From Toxotes chatareus (Eukaryota > Chordata > Actinopteri > Toxotidae), in contig CM028899.1 in the NCBI GenBank assembly GCA_016801885.1, positions 20,443,501-20,507,500 of the forward strand: a DNA stretch of 64,000 bases. Direction: 5' to 3'. Below the pieces are notes generated by a model, which worked only from the letters and a program-made list of their open reading frames with translations, did not search any database and was not told the DNA's origin. Position numbers and translations under genes: made by a program. Positions within the stretch are counted from its first letter, which is position 1. Each line of letters starts with the position of its first letter. Shown in pieces: positions 26,055 through 38,992 of the stretch.

Positions 26055-27085
26055 ATGTCAGAGGAGGATGTGATTAACTGCACCATCAGCCATGAAATCC
26101 ACCAGTACGTCTTCTCCTGTGTGTATATCCTTGTACTGCTGGTAAGTGTGTGTAGATGTTGCACAAAACTGCTGGGCTGATCTGAATACTTTATAACAGT
26201 GCATAGCTTATGGAAGAAGGGACCGTGAGAGGAGAAAGGGTTTGCTTTCCGATTAAGGTCTCTGTGACAGAGGAAACTGTCATGTCTCAATATCATGTCT
26301 AGAAAGCCTACTTCCTCTTTAAAAACACAACATAGCAGCATAGACACTGAGTACAGACTCAGTAAATCTTCTAAAATTGCAGCATAAGCAGTGCATCGCC
26401 GAGGTCATGTTGAATACAGAAGGAGAGTACACATGAACAACCATTTACAGTGGTATCCCTCTGAGCCTGGTGACCTCTGGTCCCATGTCTGTGTGTTGCA
26501 CCATGATTCAGTTACATAGCTCTCTCTATGCAAACCATGGGGGGGGACAAGTTAAAGGGACAAGTTTTGTGGGGCTCACAAAAATACTTCTGAAGCTGCT
26601 TTGCAGCCAAGCACTTCCCTTACATAATCTTGCCGGCGCCTTTCCTTCATGATCCAGGGGTAGGCCTCTCATTTCTTCTGCTGCTAATTTATCCTCTAGG
26701 ATGAGATCAAAAACCCTGCCAGGGATTGCACTCAGACCACCTTATGCATGTCCAACCTTCATGTAGTCAGCATGAGATGAGCCAGCAGCAGTTAAAGAAC
26801 TCCCTATGAAAAGGATATTTAAACAGGCCATTTGATTCAGCCCCTTAAGAATCAGTGTTATTCACGGCTGATTGATGTAAATATTTACAGGTCTTAATCT
26901 CCCGGTGCTTTTTTTTTTCCCCTCAATGCTTTTCATGGTTTTTTCAGCGTGCACTAAGAGTTTGTTCCTCTTCACATGGCACCAGCTGCTGTTCTGCTCC
27001 CAATATTTGCTATTTCTGAGATAAATAAGGGTTTGCTCATCTGACAATAATTAATTTGTTTCATTTTAATCATGGTTTGGAAAAA

Positions 27086-27135
<50 letters not shown>

Positions 27136-29161
27136 TAAAACTGCATGTTACAGAGAATGAGAATGATCACAATCAGTCATCTCCTTGATTGTAGGTCGGT
27201 GTTCCCTCCAACTTGTACTCTCTGTACCACGCTGCTTTACAGCTGAAGCAGAAGAATGAGCTGGGAGTTTATTTGATGAACCTCACTGTGTCTGATCTGT
27301 TATACCTGGCGTCATTACCACTGTGGCTCCAGTACATATTTCAGGTAAACTAAAAGCACCCATTTGTTCTGTCATACATATGATTTGCTGATGGATAGTG
27401 ACAATTTTTTTTTTTTAGAAAGAAGTTAAATGATAAACCTGTAGAAAGGATGTGATGAATCACGTCAACATGGAGCAGAATCTCAAAGGACAGCTTACAG
27501 CACGGTTACAGCAATGGCGTTTCTAATAAAGTGCTTGGTGAGCATTTAAGCTTTGTTGTTTTAGGATGATGACTGGAGTCACAGGGAATGGTTGTGTCAG
27601 CTCTGCGGCTTCCTGCTCTACGAGAACATCTACATCAGCATCGGTTTCCTGTGCTGTATCAGTCTGGATCGCTACCTGGCTGTGGTGCATCCTTTAAGGT
27701 AATCTTAAAACAACTTTCCGTCCCCCTGCACTGGTGCACTGTGTCTTATATCGCAATATTATATTTTGTGAGGAGATTTATTGGTAATACAAAATGATTG
27801 ATTGGTTGTGCCTACCATTGCCATTAGGATTATTGAAGGCGATGTAATGCAACAAAACAAATTTATGATTATTTATAAATAATAGATATAGAGAAGAAAC
27901 AAATTGTACAACAAACATGCGTGTGTGTCAGTGTGTTACATAAGCTGCTTTTTAATGCTAACTACCCCTTCTTTCTTTCTTTTTGAATCTCCATGTCTCC
28001 AGGTTCGCCTCTCTCCGCTCTATGAAAGCAGCCTGGATCGTTAGTGCTATCATCTGGCTGAAGGAGATCGCAGTAGGCGTGGTTTTCTTCCGCCACAAAG
28101 AACTGAGCAAAGACCGCACGAACCAATCAGTGTGCTTCGAGCACTACCCCATGCAGCCGTGGGAGTACCCAATCAACTACTACCGCTTCACTATCGGCTT
28201 CATGTTCCCGCTGGCTATTCTGTCGGTAGGATGATGTTTTTACAAACACATTTCTGATCATAGTTTATTGAAAAGATTTCTGACACAGTCACGGTGGAGC
28301 CACAGTTCACCTGGACAGGTGTTCTCACTCTGTAGATGTGTACAAACTGGGCCTGATTGAGTGGGTGTGCAGAGCTGTGTGTATTTTTAGGAGCCATGCT
28401 TCAGGTGTGTTATTCAGAGTTCTGAGAAGATTTAAAGACCCAGCAGCTTATTCGGTGGAAATCTGAGGGGGAGTTAGTATTCTTGACCATGATCCCGATA
28501 AATCTGATGACTTATCTTGTTTCTGTCCAGATCAGCTACCTGTGTGTCCTTCGTGCTGTGGGTCGGAGCGCAGGGACTCAGCCAGTTCAGAAGATCCGGA
28601 TCAGGCAGTTAGTGAGCAGCACCATTCTCATCTTCCTGGTCTGTTTCTCCCCGTACCACGTGTTCTTGTTAGTTCGCACCCTGCTGGAGCGGGACTGCAA
28701 CTTTATTGCAGGTACAGTTTCACCTCTGTTAAGTATTCCAGTGAGTGAGGATGAAAACGTATCATAACCACATGGCCTGTCTTCTTATTTCCTTAGGAAT
28801 ATTTAACTACTACCACCTGTCGTTGCTGCTGACCACTCTGAATTGCTTGGCCGACCCTGCTCTCTACTGCTTCGTCAGTGAAAGTGCCCGCCTTGGCCTG
28901 TACAGAGCCATAATCCGGCCCGTTATCAGGATACTCTGTTGCTGCTGTCGCCGCGGCAACGCGAGTCCTTCCAACCCGACCACAGATTCCCACGAGGTCG
29001 CCATTGACGAGAACAATGGCCACCCGACTGTGACGCTGCTCACGCACACCAGCACACTCAACAACGTAAAAACAGACCCTGCCAGCAAAAACACCATTTT
29101 AATCACACAGACTGATGAAAAAACCATCATACCCTTAATTGTACAAAATAACACACACTGA
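26055..29161 (+). CDS. gpr68: GPR68 (OGR1), proton-sensing G-protein-coupled receptor
   Basis: Six coding exons keep one frame: 26055-26141, 27195-27344, 27565-27698, 28003-28225, 28531-28711 and 28797-29161 (stop). Together they give 379 residues, close to the human 365. A sequon at Asn8 is followed by CTISHEIHQ, whose two His match the pH-sensing pair at the human N-terminus. Further His at 85 (DWSH), 171 (CFEHYP), 241 (SPYHV) and 265 (NYYH) lie where human GPR68 has titratable His. The TM3 motif is Asp114-Arg115-Tyr116 (DRYLAVVHP), the disulphide pair is Cys90/Cys168, and TM7 has DPALY. A Cys cluster (306-309) after helix 8 may be palmitoylated. GPR68 senses extracellular acid and couples mainly to Gq and calcium in the plasma membrane. 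GPR4 and GPR65 are the nearest alternatives, but the extracellular loops and the position beside CCDC88C and DGLUCY favour GPR68. Five introns split the coding region, whereas the human coding region is, as I recall, uninterrupted. Confidence 0.93.
27089..27134. repeat. (GT)n microsatellite in GPR68 intron 1
   Basis: About 23 GT dinucleotides some 60 bp before the second coding exon. Confidence 0.97.
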
Positions 29162-29783
29162 TAAATGAATGGACAGTGACGGAAAGTCCAGCTGTGTGAC
29201 AGCCATGGAGGAGCAGAGCCAAAAGACAGGGAGGACTGAGGAGACTGACAAACAGCATCAGCTGAAATTATCCAGGGACCATTCAGTGCTAGCAGAGGCT
29301 CCATTAAAAGTACAAGACTGGTTCCCTTTCTTCAGCTTAGCCTGAGAATCAGACAAAGCTGGACTAAGTTAAGACTGAGTGGAGGATGCACAAGAGACGA
29401 CCTGCACCTAACCTGCCTGTAAGGCTCAGTCTGGCAGAGGCCTGAATGAGAACCTGCTCCTCACCCAGCTGTATGTTCGTTGTTACCGTCTCCTGGCACT
29501 GGAGCGAAAACATTTTCTTTTCTCTCCCAGCTGATTTCTGTCACCTCTGTGACTGCCACCATGTGAGAGCTCAACACGAGTCTGGCATCTCTTTGGTCCC
29601 TGTAAATGTCTTGTTTACATTTCGATGTGATGTAGACGCAGGTTACTGAAGTACTGGATCCTGATCGCTTGGAGGGTATTTGCCAGTATTCCTTTAAAAC
29701 AACAGTATTACAGTAACACTTCCTAATAAGACCCTCTTTTTAAAGGGTAGGTGTAAGCAAAGGTTTTATTAATGGTTAATAAA
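29162..29783 (+). other. gpr68: GPR68 3' UTR (approximate)
   Basis: No coding signal follows the stop. AATAAA occurs at 29778-29783 and again at 30381-30386; the nearer one is taken as the provisional end. Confidence 0.4.
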
Positions 29784-30514
29784 TAATTTACTTATCCATT
29801 ATAAATCAGTTATAAGCCATAACCAATGGTCAGCAGAAGTGTAGCTTGAATTCATATTGTGTGTGAGGGCCCTCCCCCACCCTCAGGTGCAGTGTTTCTG
29901 CAAAAACAGTCAACTGTTAACCGAAGGTTATGTGTTAAATCATCAGTGTTTAATTAACATTGCCAACATGAACAAACAAACAAATCAAGGCATGGTCCCA
30001 CTGCTAACTGTGAACACAACCATGCAGCTGAGAGACACAACCGCAGCAAATTCAGATACGCAGGAAACAAAACACACACATTGTGTCACATGGACCAGAG
30101 CCCGTAGGACAACATTCATAACCTAACGTCCAGGAGGTGTCAGTCGCTGGATTAAAAGTAGCAGCTGGTAAATTGATCTGGGGCTGAATTAGAATCAACA
30201 GTCACCTTTTTTCTGTCTGATGATGGAAAACAGGGAAGCTTTTCACTGTTTCTGTTCCCTGCACTGTCACCCTCCCATTCCTTACCCTCCCTGGTCCCTG
30301 ACCAGTGAACCACTGTATACTGTGTGACAGAGAAGCATCACAGACAGATCAGGTCCTGACAGTTTTCACTTCAGCAGCTAAATAAAACCCAAATACATGA
30401 AATATTTATTTTTAGCACTTCAATTAAAAATAAATAAATGTCTAAAGCTGTTATCAGTCACCCTTTTAAAAGGGTGTTAGTGAACTCTAAGTACAGCCAT
30501 TTTGGACATATGTA

Positions 30515-31935
30515 CAGTGACTTCAGAAAGTATTCGGACTAGGGCTGAACGATTTAAAATTGTGATTTCAGACAACGCGATCATGTGATCGCCAAAGCTT
30601 TTTTTTTTTTTTTTTTTGCAGTGCTCCTAACTGACCCAGGATCTGCTGTGTCAACTATTTTACACATACATGGCGTCTCCCTACCTGCCAAGCTCACCAA
30701 TCAGAAGCGGCGTTGCTGCTCGTGCACAGGTGACGCTAACGCAATCAGTATAACCTGCTGCACCTGCTGCTTCATTAGTGAAATGGCTTCAGCTGGACCA
30801 GAAGCGGAGCTACGGGATTTAATCCCCAATAATAAAAAAACAGCCCGTCGGTCATTTGGGAGTATTTCGGGTTTGAGGCTGCAGACGTGCACCAGGAACA
30901 GGTACTGTGCAAAACCTGGCGCGCTAAAGCTGCAAACCTGTGTATACCGACACCTGAAAAATCACCGCAGGTATTTGCTGACGAAAAAGTTCCGGTGAAA
31001 AGTCTCGCGAAAACAGAAAAATAACTGCCGTTGGTCAAGGACTTCATAGAATGTACGTGCATGTTTCTTAAATACATTTGAAATCAGTTCTTAACGTTAG
31101 TTTTCATTCTTGCATTAGAGTAATGGCATTTAATCTTTTAATGGCATGATGTAATTTTCTGTCATGTCTGTAAATGTTACTGTACAGTGTGAATATTGCA
31201 CTGAAGCTTGATTTGAAGAAAATCGTCAATCAAATGGAAATTGCAACATCTGCCAGAGAAATTGAAATTAGATCTTTTCCTAAAATCGTTCAGCCCTAAT
31301 TCAGACCGATTCACTCTCTGCACACTTTACTGTGTTCTGGAGTTTATTCTGAATGATAAGTTTCACATTTAGCTCATCAGTCTACACTCACTAACCAAGA
31401 ATGACTAAGTTATTCTGAGATCTGAAAACTGAAATCTTCAGCATAGAAAAGTATTCAGACCCTTTGCTGTATCTCTAATGTAATGTAATGTGGTCAGGCT
31501 CATTCTGTTTGGTTTATTTATCCTGGAGTCCACCTGTGGCAGACTGAATTGATTGGACATAGTATACCTGCATATGACCTGACCTGACCTGGGACAAGTC
31601 TCTGACTGTCCTGGCGTGACCCACACAAAGTCCAGACATAAACCTCATAGACCATCTATTGAGAGACCTGAAGATGGTAGATCAGATGCATCCCATCCAA
31701 CCTGATAGAGAATGAGAAGATCTGCAAGAATGAATGGGATAAACTGCCCAGATCCAGGTGTACAAAGCTTGTGGAGGTTTAATCCAGAGACCTGAGGCTG
31801 TAATTGCTGCCCAAGGGGTTATTTTTGTAAATGAGAGAGTTCAAATTTAGATTTTTAATAAATTTGCAAAACATGTTTTCACCTTCATTATGGGTTACTG
31901 GGTGTAGTTTGATGAGCAAAAATGGCCATTTACCC
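30515..31935 (+). mobile_element. Degenerate Tc1-like transposon, interrupted by an hAT element
   Basis: The left end CAGTGACTTCAGAAAGTATT follows a TA dinucleotide, as in a known fish Tc1-like family. After the hAT insert, matching sequence continues through an internal copy (AAAGTATTCAGACCCTTTGC at 31448), GGAGTCCACCTGTGG and GTCTCTGACTGTCC. The transposase 3' part reads as broken frames around CCAGACATAAACC and AGAGACCTGAAGATGG. The tail has TTTTTAATAAATTTGCAAAA and a degraded right end near 31935. The transposase is truncated and frameshifted, so the copy is dead. The exact right border is uncertain. Confidence 0.75.
30540..31298 (+). mobile_element. Non-autonomous hAT element with 8-bp target duplication
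   Basis: The left terminus TAGGGCTGAACGATTTaAAA and the right terminus ending in AAAATCGTTCAGCCCTA are inverted repeats of about 17 bp. The flanks ATTCGGAC (30532-30539) and ATTCAGAC (31299-31306) match at 7 of 8 bases, the size of an hAT target-site duplication. Inside the 759-bp element lies a decayed N-terminal BED-type zinc finger with IWEYFGFEAAD and QVLCKTWRAKA. The second Cys of the usual CxxC is replaced by Trp, and the HLKNH half sits in another frame. The transposase catalytic region is missing, so the element could move only in trans. Confidence 0.85.
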
Positions 31936-33250
31936 TCCTACAATCACACTATAATGTGCAAAATGTCCATGAGTTGGAATCCACTCTATTCTTCCATGAC
32001 GCTGATTACTCTCTCTTGTCAGATGCTATCTATAATGAGGCAAATCTGGGTCAGAGTCATCTCCTAATTACACTATGAGAAGATGCAATTTATCTTGTAT
32101 TCATATTGATGTAACTATGGGCAGAAACCTATTAATAGTGATAACAAATGAGTTTATCTGGCTCTGACATACAAGCCAGATAAGACTATGACAACAGTTT
32201 TACCCTGTGAGATCAAGTAGCAGCACAGTACACGCAGCATTTGAACAGATCTGAGAAAAACACAACTGCATTATAGCACTTGAGTGTGTGAGTCAATTGT
32301 TTTGATCGATACATGAACACACTGTGCTAAATCTCAATGGCTGAGTACTTGTTACTGACATTGTAGGTTAAATTGAATGGATTTACTAGTGTGTGATGTC
32401 TGGTGAGGAAAAAAAAACTTTATCTAAATAAGGGGGTTAAATTTTCTTCAGTATAATGACCATTAGTCACCATAAGCATCTGGTCATACCAGACCAGGTC
32501 CGGCTATAACAGATAAACTCCATAGTCCATTGATCTGAGCACAGGTGTGTTTCACTGCTCGTTCATTTAACTCTCCCTTTGTAAGAGGAAGATTGTTTCT
32601 TTTGAAACATTGCGACTGTCCTTCCCCCTTTGCTCATTTCACAACGTCAGCCTTTGAACTTCAGCTTGAAGATAAAGCTTGTTTAACCTTACATGTGATT
32701 TGAAAAGTGTTACTATTTATTCTTCAATATTTTTTAAAAATACTCGTCACTTAAAAAAAAAAAATGTACTAGTTAGTAAGAACATGGCTTTGGGTGACTT
32801 TAAGTGTCTGTCGTGTCAGTGAATGCAGATGGAGGTGCAGTATATGGCGGGCTTTATAAAGGGCAGCGTGTGGTTTTTAACATTGTCGTGCATCTGCTCT
32901 CAGCTCAGTTCACATCTGCTTCTGTACTATGAAAAGATAAACATCAGGAAAACAATCTGTTTACATGTTAATATTTGCATGCATGGGAATGACACTATGT
33001 TGTTATGGTCATCATTTCCGACATTTTAAATTGAAGTTGTTACATAGATATAATATTATTGCAGAGCCTTCAGCTGTTATCCATAACGTTATAGTCAGAG
33101 CATCTTGTCATAATGATAAATGTTCGAATGACATATCTTCACAGTGATGAATGTGATAAAGAATATTTTCATAAACATTTGAAACTGTATGCTAAAGGAC
33201 AGTTACTAATCTTTTTAATTGTGTGTTTGCTGTTTAGAGCCATGCAGCAG

Positions 33251-33256
<6 letters not shown>

Positions 33257-33292
<36 letters not shown>

Positions 33293-33314
33293 CGTGCGTG
33301 CGCGCGTGTGTGTG
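33257..33314. repeat. (GT)n/(GC) microsatellite
   Basis: GT dinucleotides followed by GTGC units and a CGCGCG step, then GT again. Confidence 0.95.
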
Positions 33315-33614
33315 TTGATGTGACTGCAGCCTCTGTGCATGTGTGTGTGGTTTCAGTGTGGTGAACTCACCCTTCCTGTTCTGACTCTGGCAGAGTCAGC
33401 CGCAGTAACTCTCTGTGTGCAGATGGACACTGCTGCTCTGAGCAGGGAGCTGAGTCGTGTGTGTGCCGTGACACCGAGGAGATCATTTCTTGTTTGTCCA
33501 CACGTCATTCTCTCTTTGTATTTATAGCTCTACAGATGTTGGTCGGTCACTTAGGTGCAGACTGAAAAATCGCAACCAGTCAATAGATCAAATGCAATTA
33601 ATCTTTGTACAAAC

Positions 33615-33660
33615 ATTCAAGATCTCCAGAGCATGAATCCTAATAACTTTGGTGACCCCC
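33615..33660 (+). repeat. Fragment of the percomorph repeat
   Basis: ATGAATCCTAATAACTTTGG followed by TGACCCC is a piece of the family seen at 25395-25755; it ends in a C-rich run. Confidence 0.45.
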
Positions 33661-34660
33661 CCCCCTCCCCCCTTTGGTTTAACACAGTTGAACTAATCCA
33701 TATTTATAGATTGACTGTGTAATGTTAAAGGTAATTGTTGCTGTGATGAACCCACAGAGGATTATCACCCAGTTCTGCAGTTTAGCATCTTTCAGCTCAG
33801 TGTTTTGTTTTTACTGTCTCAGCCTTAATGTGTTGGTTCACTCGCTCTAATAAACCCACTGTACGCTACCTGCTCACCAAACAGCAGAAGCTAGTGAACA
33901 TAGCGGAGCATTTAGTAGCTGAAGAGCCAGACATTTCCCTCAGGAGCTGGTGGAGACCAAAACAGAGCTTGAAGGAGAGTTAATATTGGATTATATTCAT
34001 CAGGAGACATCGCTCCAAATTAATGCTAAAGTAGCTGAATGTGTCAACAAGAAATCAGCTTTATATGGTAATAGCATGGCAGTGTTGTGATAAATTATGG
34101 CAGGTTCAGGACCTAGAACCATTGATAACACAATGGTATTGTATGCTCCTTAAGTCACAATAAGCTAAACATTTGCATGCTAACATAATAAAAGATGTTG
34201 CTCTGTATTAAGCCAAATGTTTTCTATCCCATCTGAGTCGTGGTTAGTTCAGATAACTGAAAACAATATAAATATTTCCTTTGAGATGTCACGTTACATT
34301 TAGAGACACAAAAAGTAAACTGATGATTGTTGATACAGACACACAACAGGACAAAACTTTTCCTATGAGCTCTCTGCTTGAGAGCAGGTTTGGAGTCGCA
34401 GTGCTCTCTTTTTGAGGGAATCTGGTTTTATCAGCGGCTACTCTGTCTCTGTATGTCAGAACTTGGTGAAGTGATGTTATAGTTGGCTGGATGTGAGCGA
34501 CTAGTGTTTATTGGTTTTAGGGGGTTTAATAAATGCAGCTGTCAGGTGAAGCAGGAGCTGAAAATGAAAATGACTGTGAAAGAAAACCAAAATGTTCCTC
34601 TTGTGTCATTGTATTTGTTTTTGTAACAGCATCCTTCCTCTGGAGGTACTTATGAAGTAG

Positions 34661-34662
<2 letters not shown>

Positions 34663-34696
<34 letters not shown>
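34663..34696. repeat. (GT)n microsatellite
   Basis: About 17 GT dinucleotides. Confidence 0.95.
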
Positions 34697-34699
<3 letters not shown>

Positions 34700-34811
34700 C
34701 AAAATGCGTCAGCAGCCCAAACACGAAAGGACTTTAAATGTGTGTATGTGTTTCTACAAACTCTGAATAGTGTGGAATGTGTGTATTGAGAAATATGTGC
34801 ATAGTCTCTGA

Positions 34812-34812
<1 letters not shown>

Positions 34813-34845
<33 letters not shown>

Positions 34846-34862
34846 GTGTGTGTGTGTGTGTG
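34813..34862. repeat. (GT)n microsatellite, interrupted
   Basis: Two GT tracts separated by TAAG; further short GT runs follow to 34905. Confidence 0.95.
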
Positions 34863-37297
34863 TTGTGATGGAGTGAGAAAATGCATATGCGTGTGAGTGT
34901 GTGTATTAATCTTGGCAATGTGAGCTGCTCCTGGCTGCTGCTGTCGCCCAGCAGGAAGTCACATTAAACTTGGAACATATTGGGGTCAAAGGTCACAGCT
35001 GAGAAGGAGACGAAGGAAGATGAGAAGAACAGCAAGAAAAACAGAAGCAGAGGAGGAGTGTGTAGAAACAGGCCCTCATGCCTTGGCTTTACATCATAAA
35101 ATATTTACTAGATTCATTTCTTTTTCTAGTGACTGAATTCCTGATTCGTTCCCTCCGAGCTAACAGAGACTCGTTTTATGTTTCCAGTGTGGCTTCAATG
35201 TGTGTTACAATAAAAGGAATCAAATGACAGATTCATTTAAAACAAATGAGGACACTTGAAGTTGAGAGCTATCTGTTGGCTCAGTAGATTAGTAGTCACA
35301 CACCTGTTTACCAGCCACACTGCTGAGGCTGGTAAAAATGCAAGTTCTCCTTTTGTCATGATTACATTTGTAAAATTAGGAAGTGGTGGGGAAAACTAGT
35401 GTTAGTGTTTTGTTTTCATCAACCCTCTGACGATTCACACATATCCAAAGTGTGCATGTTCTGACAAACTGCAGTCTATAAACACCACAATCTAACATCT
35501 GATTAGTTGAAAGGTTATAACTCATCACCTTGGAAACAGGACAAAGTTGAGGTGTGGCTTTTGAGCTTCCTTCATCTTGAGGTCTTGCTTGTTTTGTTGT
35601 TAGGTGTTGAAATGCAGCTGAAAGCTTAAGAAACAAATTAGCAAGTCAATGAACTGCAACAAAGAAAGCAAAAAAGAAAACTTAATTTCACAAGCTGAGG
35701 CTCCAAGTTTCATAGCATAATCATGTGGATATAAAGACGACGAGAATAAATCGGTTTCAAGAACACCTTTAACGCCTTTGTGAAGTTCCCACTTTGAATT
35801 TAGGACCCTGTCAACATGCTGCATTTGACGTTCAGTCACTGTATCTGTAATGGTTGTCTAACAGTAAACACACGCACCAGAGTGATTAATCTTACTGCAG
35901 TCATTGGCCCACAGTCTCCTAAATGTTATATCTGACCAAAACTAAACAGAAATGTATCCAATCGAAACATGTGTGGGTTGATGCGCTAATTCCACCCATC
36001 ATATGAAACTGCCTTATTAGCTTATGTGTATGTGTCAGGGAAATATCACAGTAGGAGGTGTGTGTGAGTCGGTAAAACCGTTGTTAACATTTCCAAAGAA
36101 CGTGGTTGAGGGCGGGTTTAGTCACCCTTAACCTCCACTTCCTGATCTAACAATGTGGGTGAAGGCTGTGGTGAAGGGTATTTGCTAAACCACAACCAGT
36201 CATACCCAAGGGACTTGATTTAAGGTAGTCTTGTAACTAAATCTTGTCCTGTTTTGATTACACTGCTCTCTGTGGGTCCAAACACTGGACCCTTCTGGCC
36301 ACGCCCCAAACAGTGATGTCACATTATTAGTGCCTGTGGATGCATTAAAAGAGCGAGATATACGCAGCCATCACTGAGCCTTGCTGCTAATTTCACTTGC
36401 AGTATTGAAATGAAAAAAAATCCCCTGAGACCCAAAAAGAATGGTTGATCATCACTCTTTATGTTTTGAATTTAAATCCATGGAGGTTTTACATTTGTAA
36501 AATCTTCTGGGAGTCTGGGGAAATTAGTTTTCATTTTCATCAAGATGTAAAGTCTGTGGGCTGAGTGAGAACATGTGGGCAGAGAAATCAGAGCAAACAC
36601 TGAGTACGTGAGGGTCCACTAGCGTCCGAGTGACGTACAATATGCCATTAGAGGGTGTGTGCGAGGCTCTGTGCAGACGTCAACTATGCATCTGTGGTGT
36701 CTGCACCTATCTTCCTGTTGTGTCAGCAAGGTAGTGTAACTGAGGCCTAACACACACGTGCGGTGGGCTCCACAGATACAGGGATTCAGCATCAAATGCA
36801 GCGTGTTGTTCCACGATGTGGAAACACACCCAGAAGCTTGGGAACATTTGAACAATAGGCCAAACACAGAAAAAGAATCTGGAGAGTGTTTTGGTTCCAT
36901 GTACATATCCTGACTCTGAACCTCTGAACCTATTCAGTACAAATACAATAAATCTGGTATTTGAACCCTATGGTACAACATTCAGATTCATGTCAGTGGT
37001 AAACCATAGAGGCAGATAAGGGCAGGATGGTGAATCTGTGTGATAACATCATTGTAATCAGCACAGGCAGATTGAAGCAGTAGCTGAATTTTACTGCTGT
37101 GTGCCTTTGTGACAGCAGCAGCATGTCACTGTTTGCCTCTGTTTGTTCAGTTCTATCAGCCTGTGTGCTTCTGTCATGCCTGACTGCCGTTTTCCTTTTA
37201 ACTGGATCCATGTGAACATGCCACACTCTACAGTTAGAACTATTTCAGAAATGGCACAGTGAATTCAGCCGAGACAGTCATGGAGCCCGTTGAGGCC

Positions 37298-37344
37298 CAG
37301 TAATATTCTCATCTGACCCAGGAGGTCAGATGAGAATATTACTG
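37298..37344. repeat. Perfect 21-bp inverted repeat with 5-nt loop
   Basis: Left arm 37298-37318 (CAGTAATATTCTCATCTGACC) and right arm 37324-37344 are exact reverse complements around the loop CAGGA. A transcript would fold to a tight hairpin. It could be a collapsed miniature transposon or a small hairpin RNA locus; there is no sequence evidence to choose. Confidence 0.9.
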
Positions 37345-38589
37345 TGCACAAACTGCACAGATATGGTTCTTGAGCTTCCTTGGAATATGATCATGTGACT
37401 GTGCTTTTCATTGATAGCATAAACCCAATCCCTGCTCATGTTAGTTATTTCCTACAAATGACATCCTGTAATGTAAAATAACAGCAGTAAAAATCAGTTG
37501 TAAGGTCTTATAAAAAGGACAGATTAATTAGTTCTTATAGTGTTATAGTGAATAATCTTGGCTGCTGCTCATGTGATCCCTCTCCAGACAAAACTGTGGG
37601 ATCAGTACAGTGATACTTGCATGCACTTCTGATGATTGTCTTGTTGAAAAAGTTACCCTGCATATCTAAGACAAACATGTATTTTCATTTTAATTCAGTC
37701 AAGGGAAAACATTTCCATCATATACTAGCAGGCACCATTGGACAGAATCCTCCTGGACTGCTGTGCCGATTTTATCACCATAATACAACAATAAAAAAAA
37801 ACCCAAAATTTTATTTACATATTTTATTTAAATTAGAAGACATGAATCTGTAAAACAAAATTTAAATCAAAGCTTCAACTTCTTAAACGCTTTACCACAA
37901 TGATCAACAATTATTGAATATCTGAACACAATCAGTCACCTGTTAAAGTGGAGTGTTGTGGAGAAGCGAATCATATTACACAGTCATATTCTCAGTATTT
38001 TCAAAACACGTGTTTGCATGCATAGTCCATTGTCAGATTTATAATTTCTAAAATATATCACATTTATAATTCAATACCTTTTTAGCTGTGATGCTCCCTA
38101 GAAAAGAAGAACTCTGCCATCCTCACTGGGAGTGATGCTCCTCCTGTGTCTGAGGAAGCCTCCTGGACAAACTGTTTGGTTGAGCATAATTCAGCCTTTC
38201 ACTGCTTCATAGTTTGTTCTGTTTTGAAATACTGGGAGCTCAGCTGAGTAAGGTCAACATGCATTCGGTTAACTGGTGGCTTCTCTTTTTCCTTTTTAGA
38301 TTGTATGTTAAGATATTTGGGAACTGCCCAACCATGTTATACCAGCATCTATTCATGTCTGAGAGTCTCAGGGTGTCACTGAGCCCATTTCAATGGATAA
38401 TACAATCAGCATTGTGTTGAATGTTGTAACAAAATCAGCGCAAAAGATTATTATCATCACCTTTGTTCGTACATCAACTGCTGCTTGCTATCTGTCGGCA
38501 ACGCTGCAGTGACGCATGGCAAGAATTTACAGAGAGTATTTTTAAACTTTTCTGGTTTTTAAGGCATGAAAATAGAATCAGAGCTCTGA

Positions 38590-38992
38590 TTTATTCATTG
38601 CTGAGGCAGAGCCTCAGAGAGACTGGGAGAGAGGAGGAGAGGAAAGAGAGCTTGTTTCACTGGAGTCTACTTTGCTGTGCCGCTGTTAGTGAAGGGAGAG
38701 GGCTGAAAGGTAACCAAGGCAGCATCTAAAACCACACACACATGCAGCTCCCTTTTTCACATCCTTTCTGCAGTCTGAATAGAGAGGAAACAGAATTTCA
38801 CCCACTGACACCCTGATTGTATGTGTGTGTGTGTGTGTGTCTCTGTCTGGTGCCACATTCTGAAAGTTGTGACCCAAATGAGCAATCACCTCTCAATGGT
38901 TTCAGTCTTCTAAGTGATTAGTGTTGAGGTTATGCCAATACTCAAAATACACAGAGATAATTCACTTGTTGAGAACACACAGGAGGAACTCA
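38590..38992 (-). other. dglucy: DGLUCY 3' UTR (approximate)
   Basis: Downstream of the DGLUCY stop on the minus strand, the first canonical polyadenylation signal I see is TTTATT on the plus strand at 38590-38595 (AATAAA in the transcript). A short GT run lies within. Confidence 0.4.

Larger units (their letters stand above)
29784..38589. other. Intergenic region between GPR68 and DGLUCY
   Basis: The two genes converge across about 9 kb. The region contains the nested Tc1/hAT insertion, several GT microsatellites and a perfect hairpin at 37298-37344. I found no exon: the open frames are short and lack recognisable motifs. Confidence 0.7.

Noticed and set aside
38463..38729. 88-codon plus-strand frame near the DGLUCY 3' end.
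   Set aside because: No homology recognised, and it overlaps the 3' UTR of DGLUCY in antisense; chance is the simplest reading.
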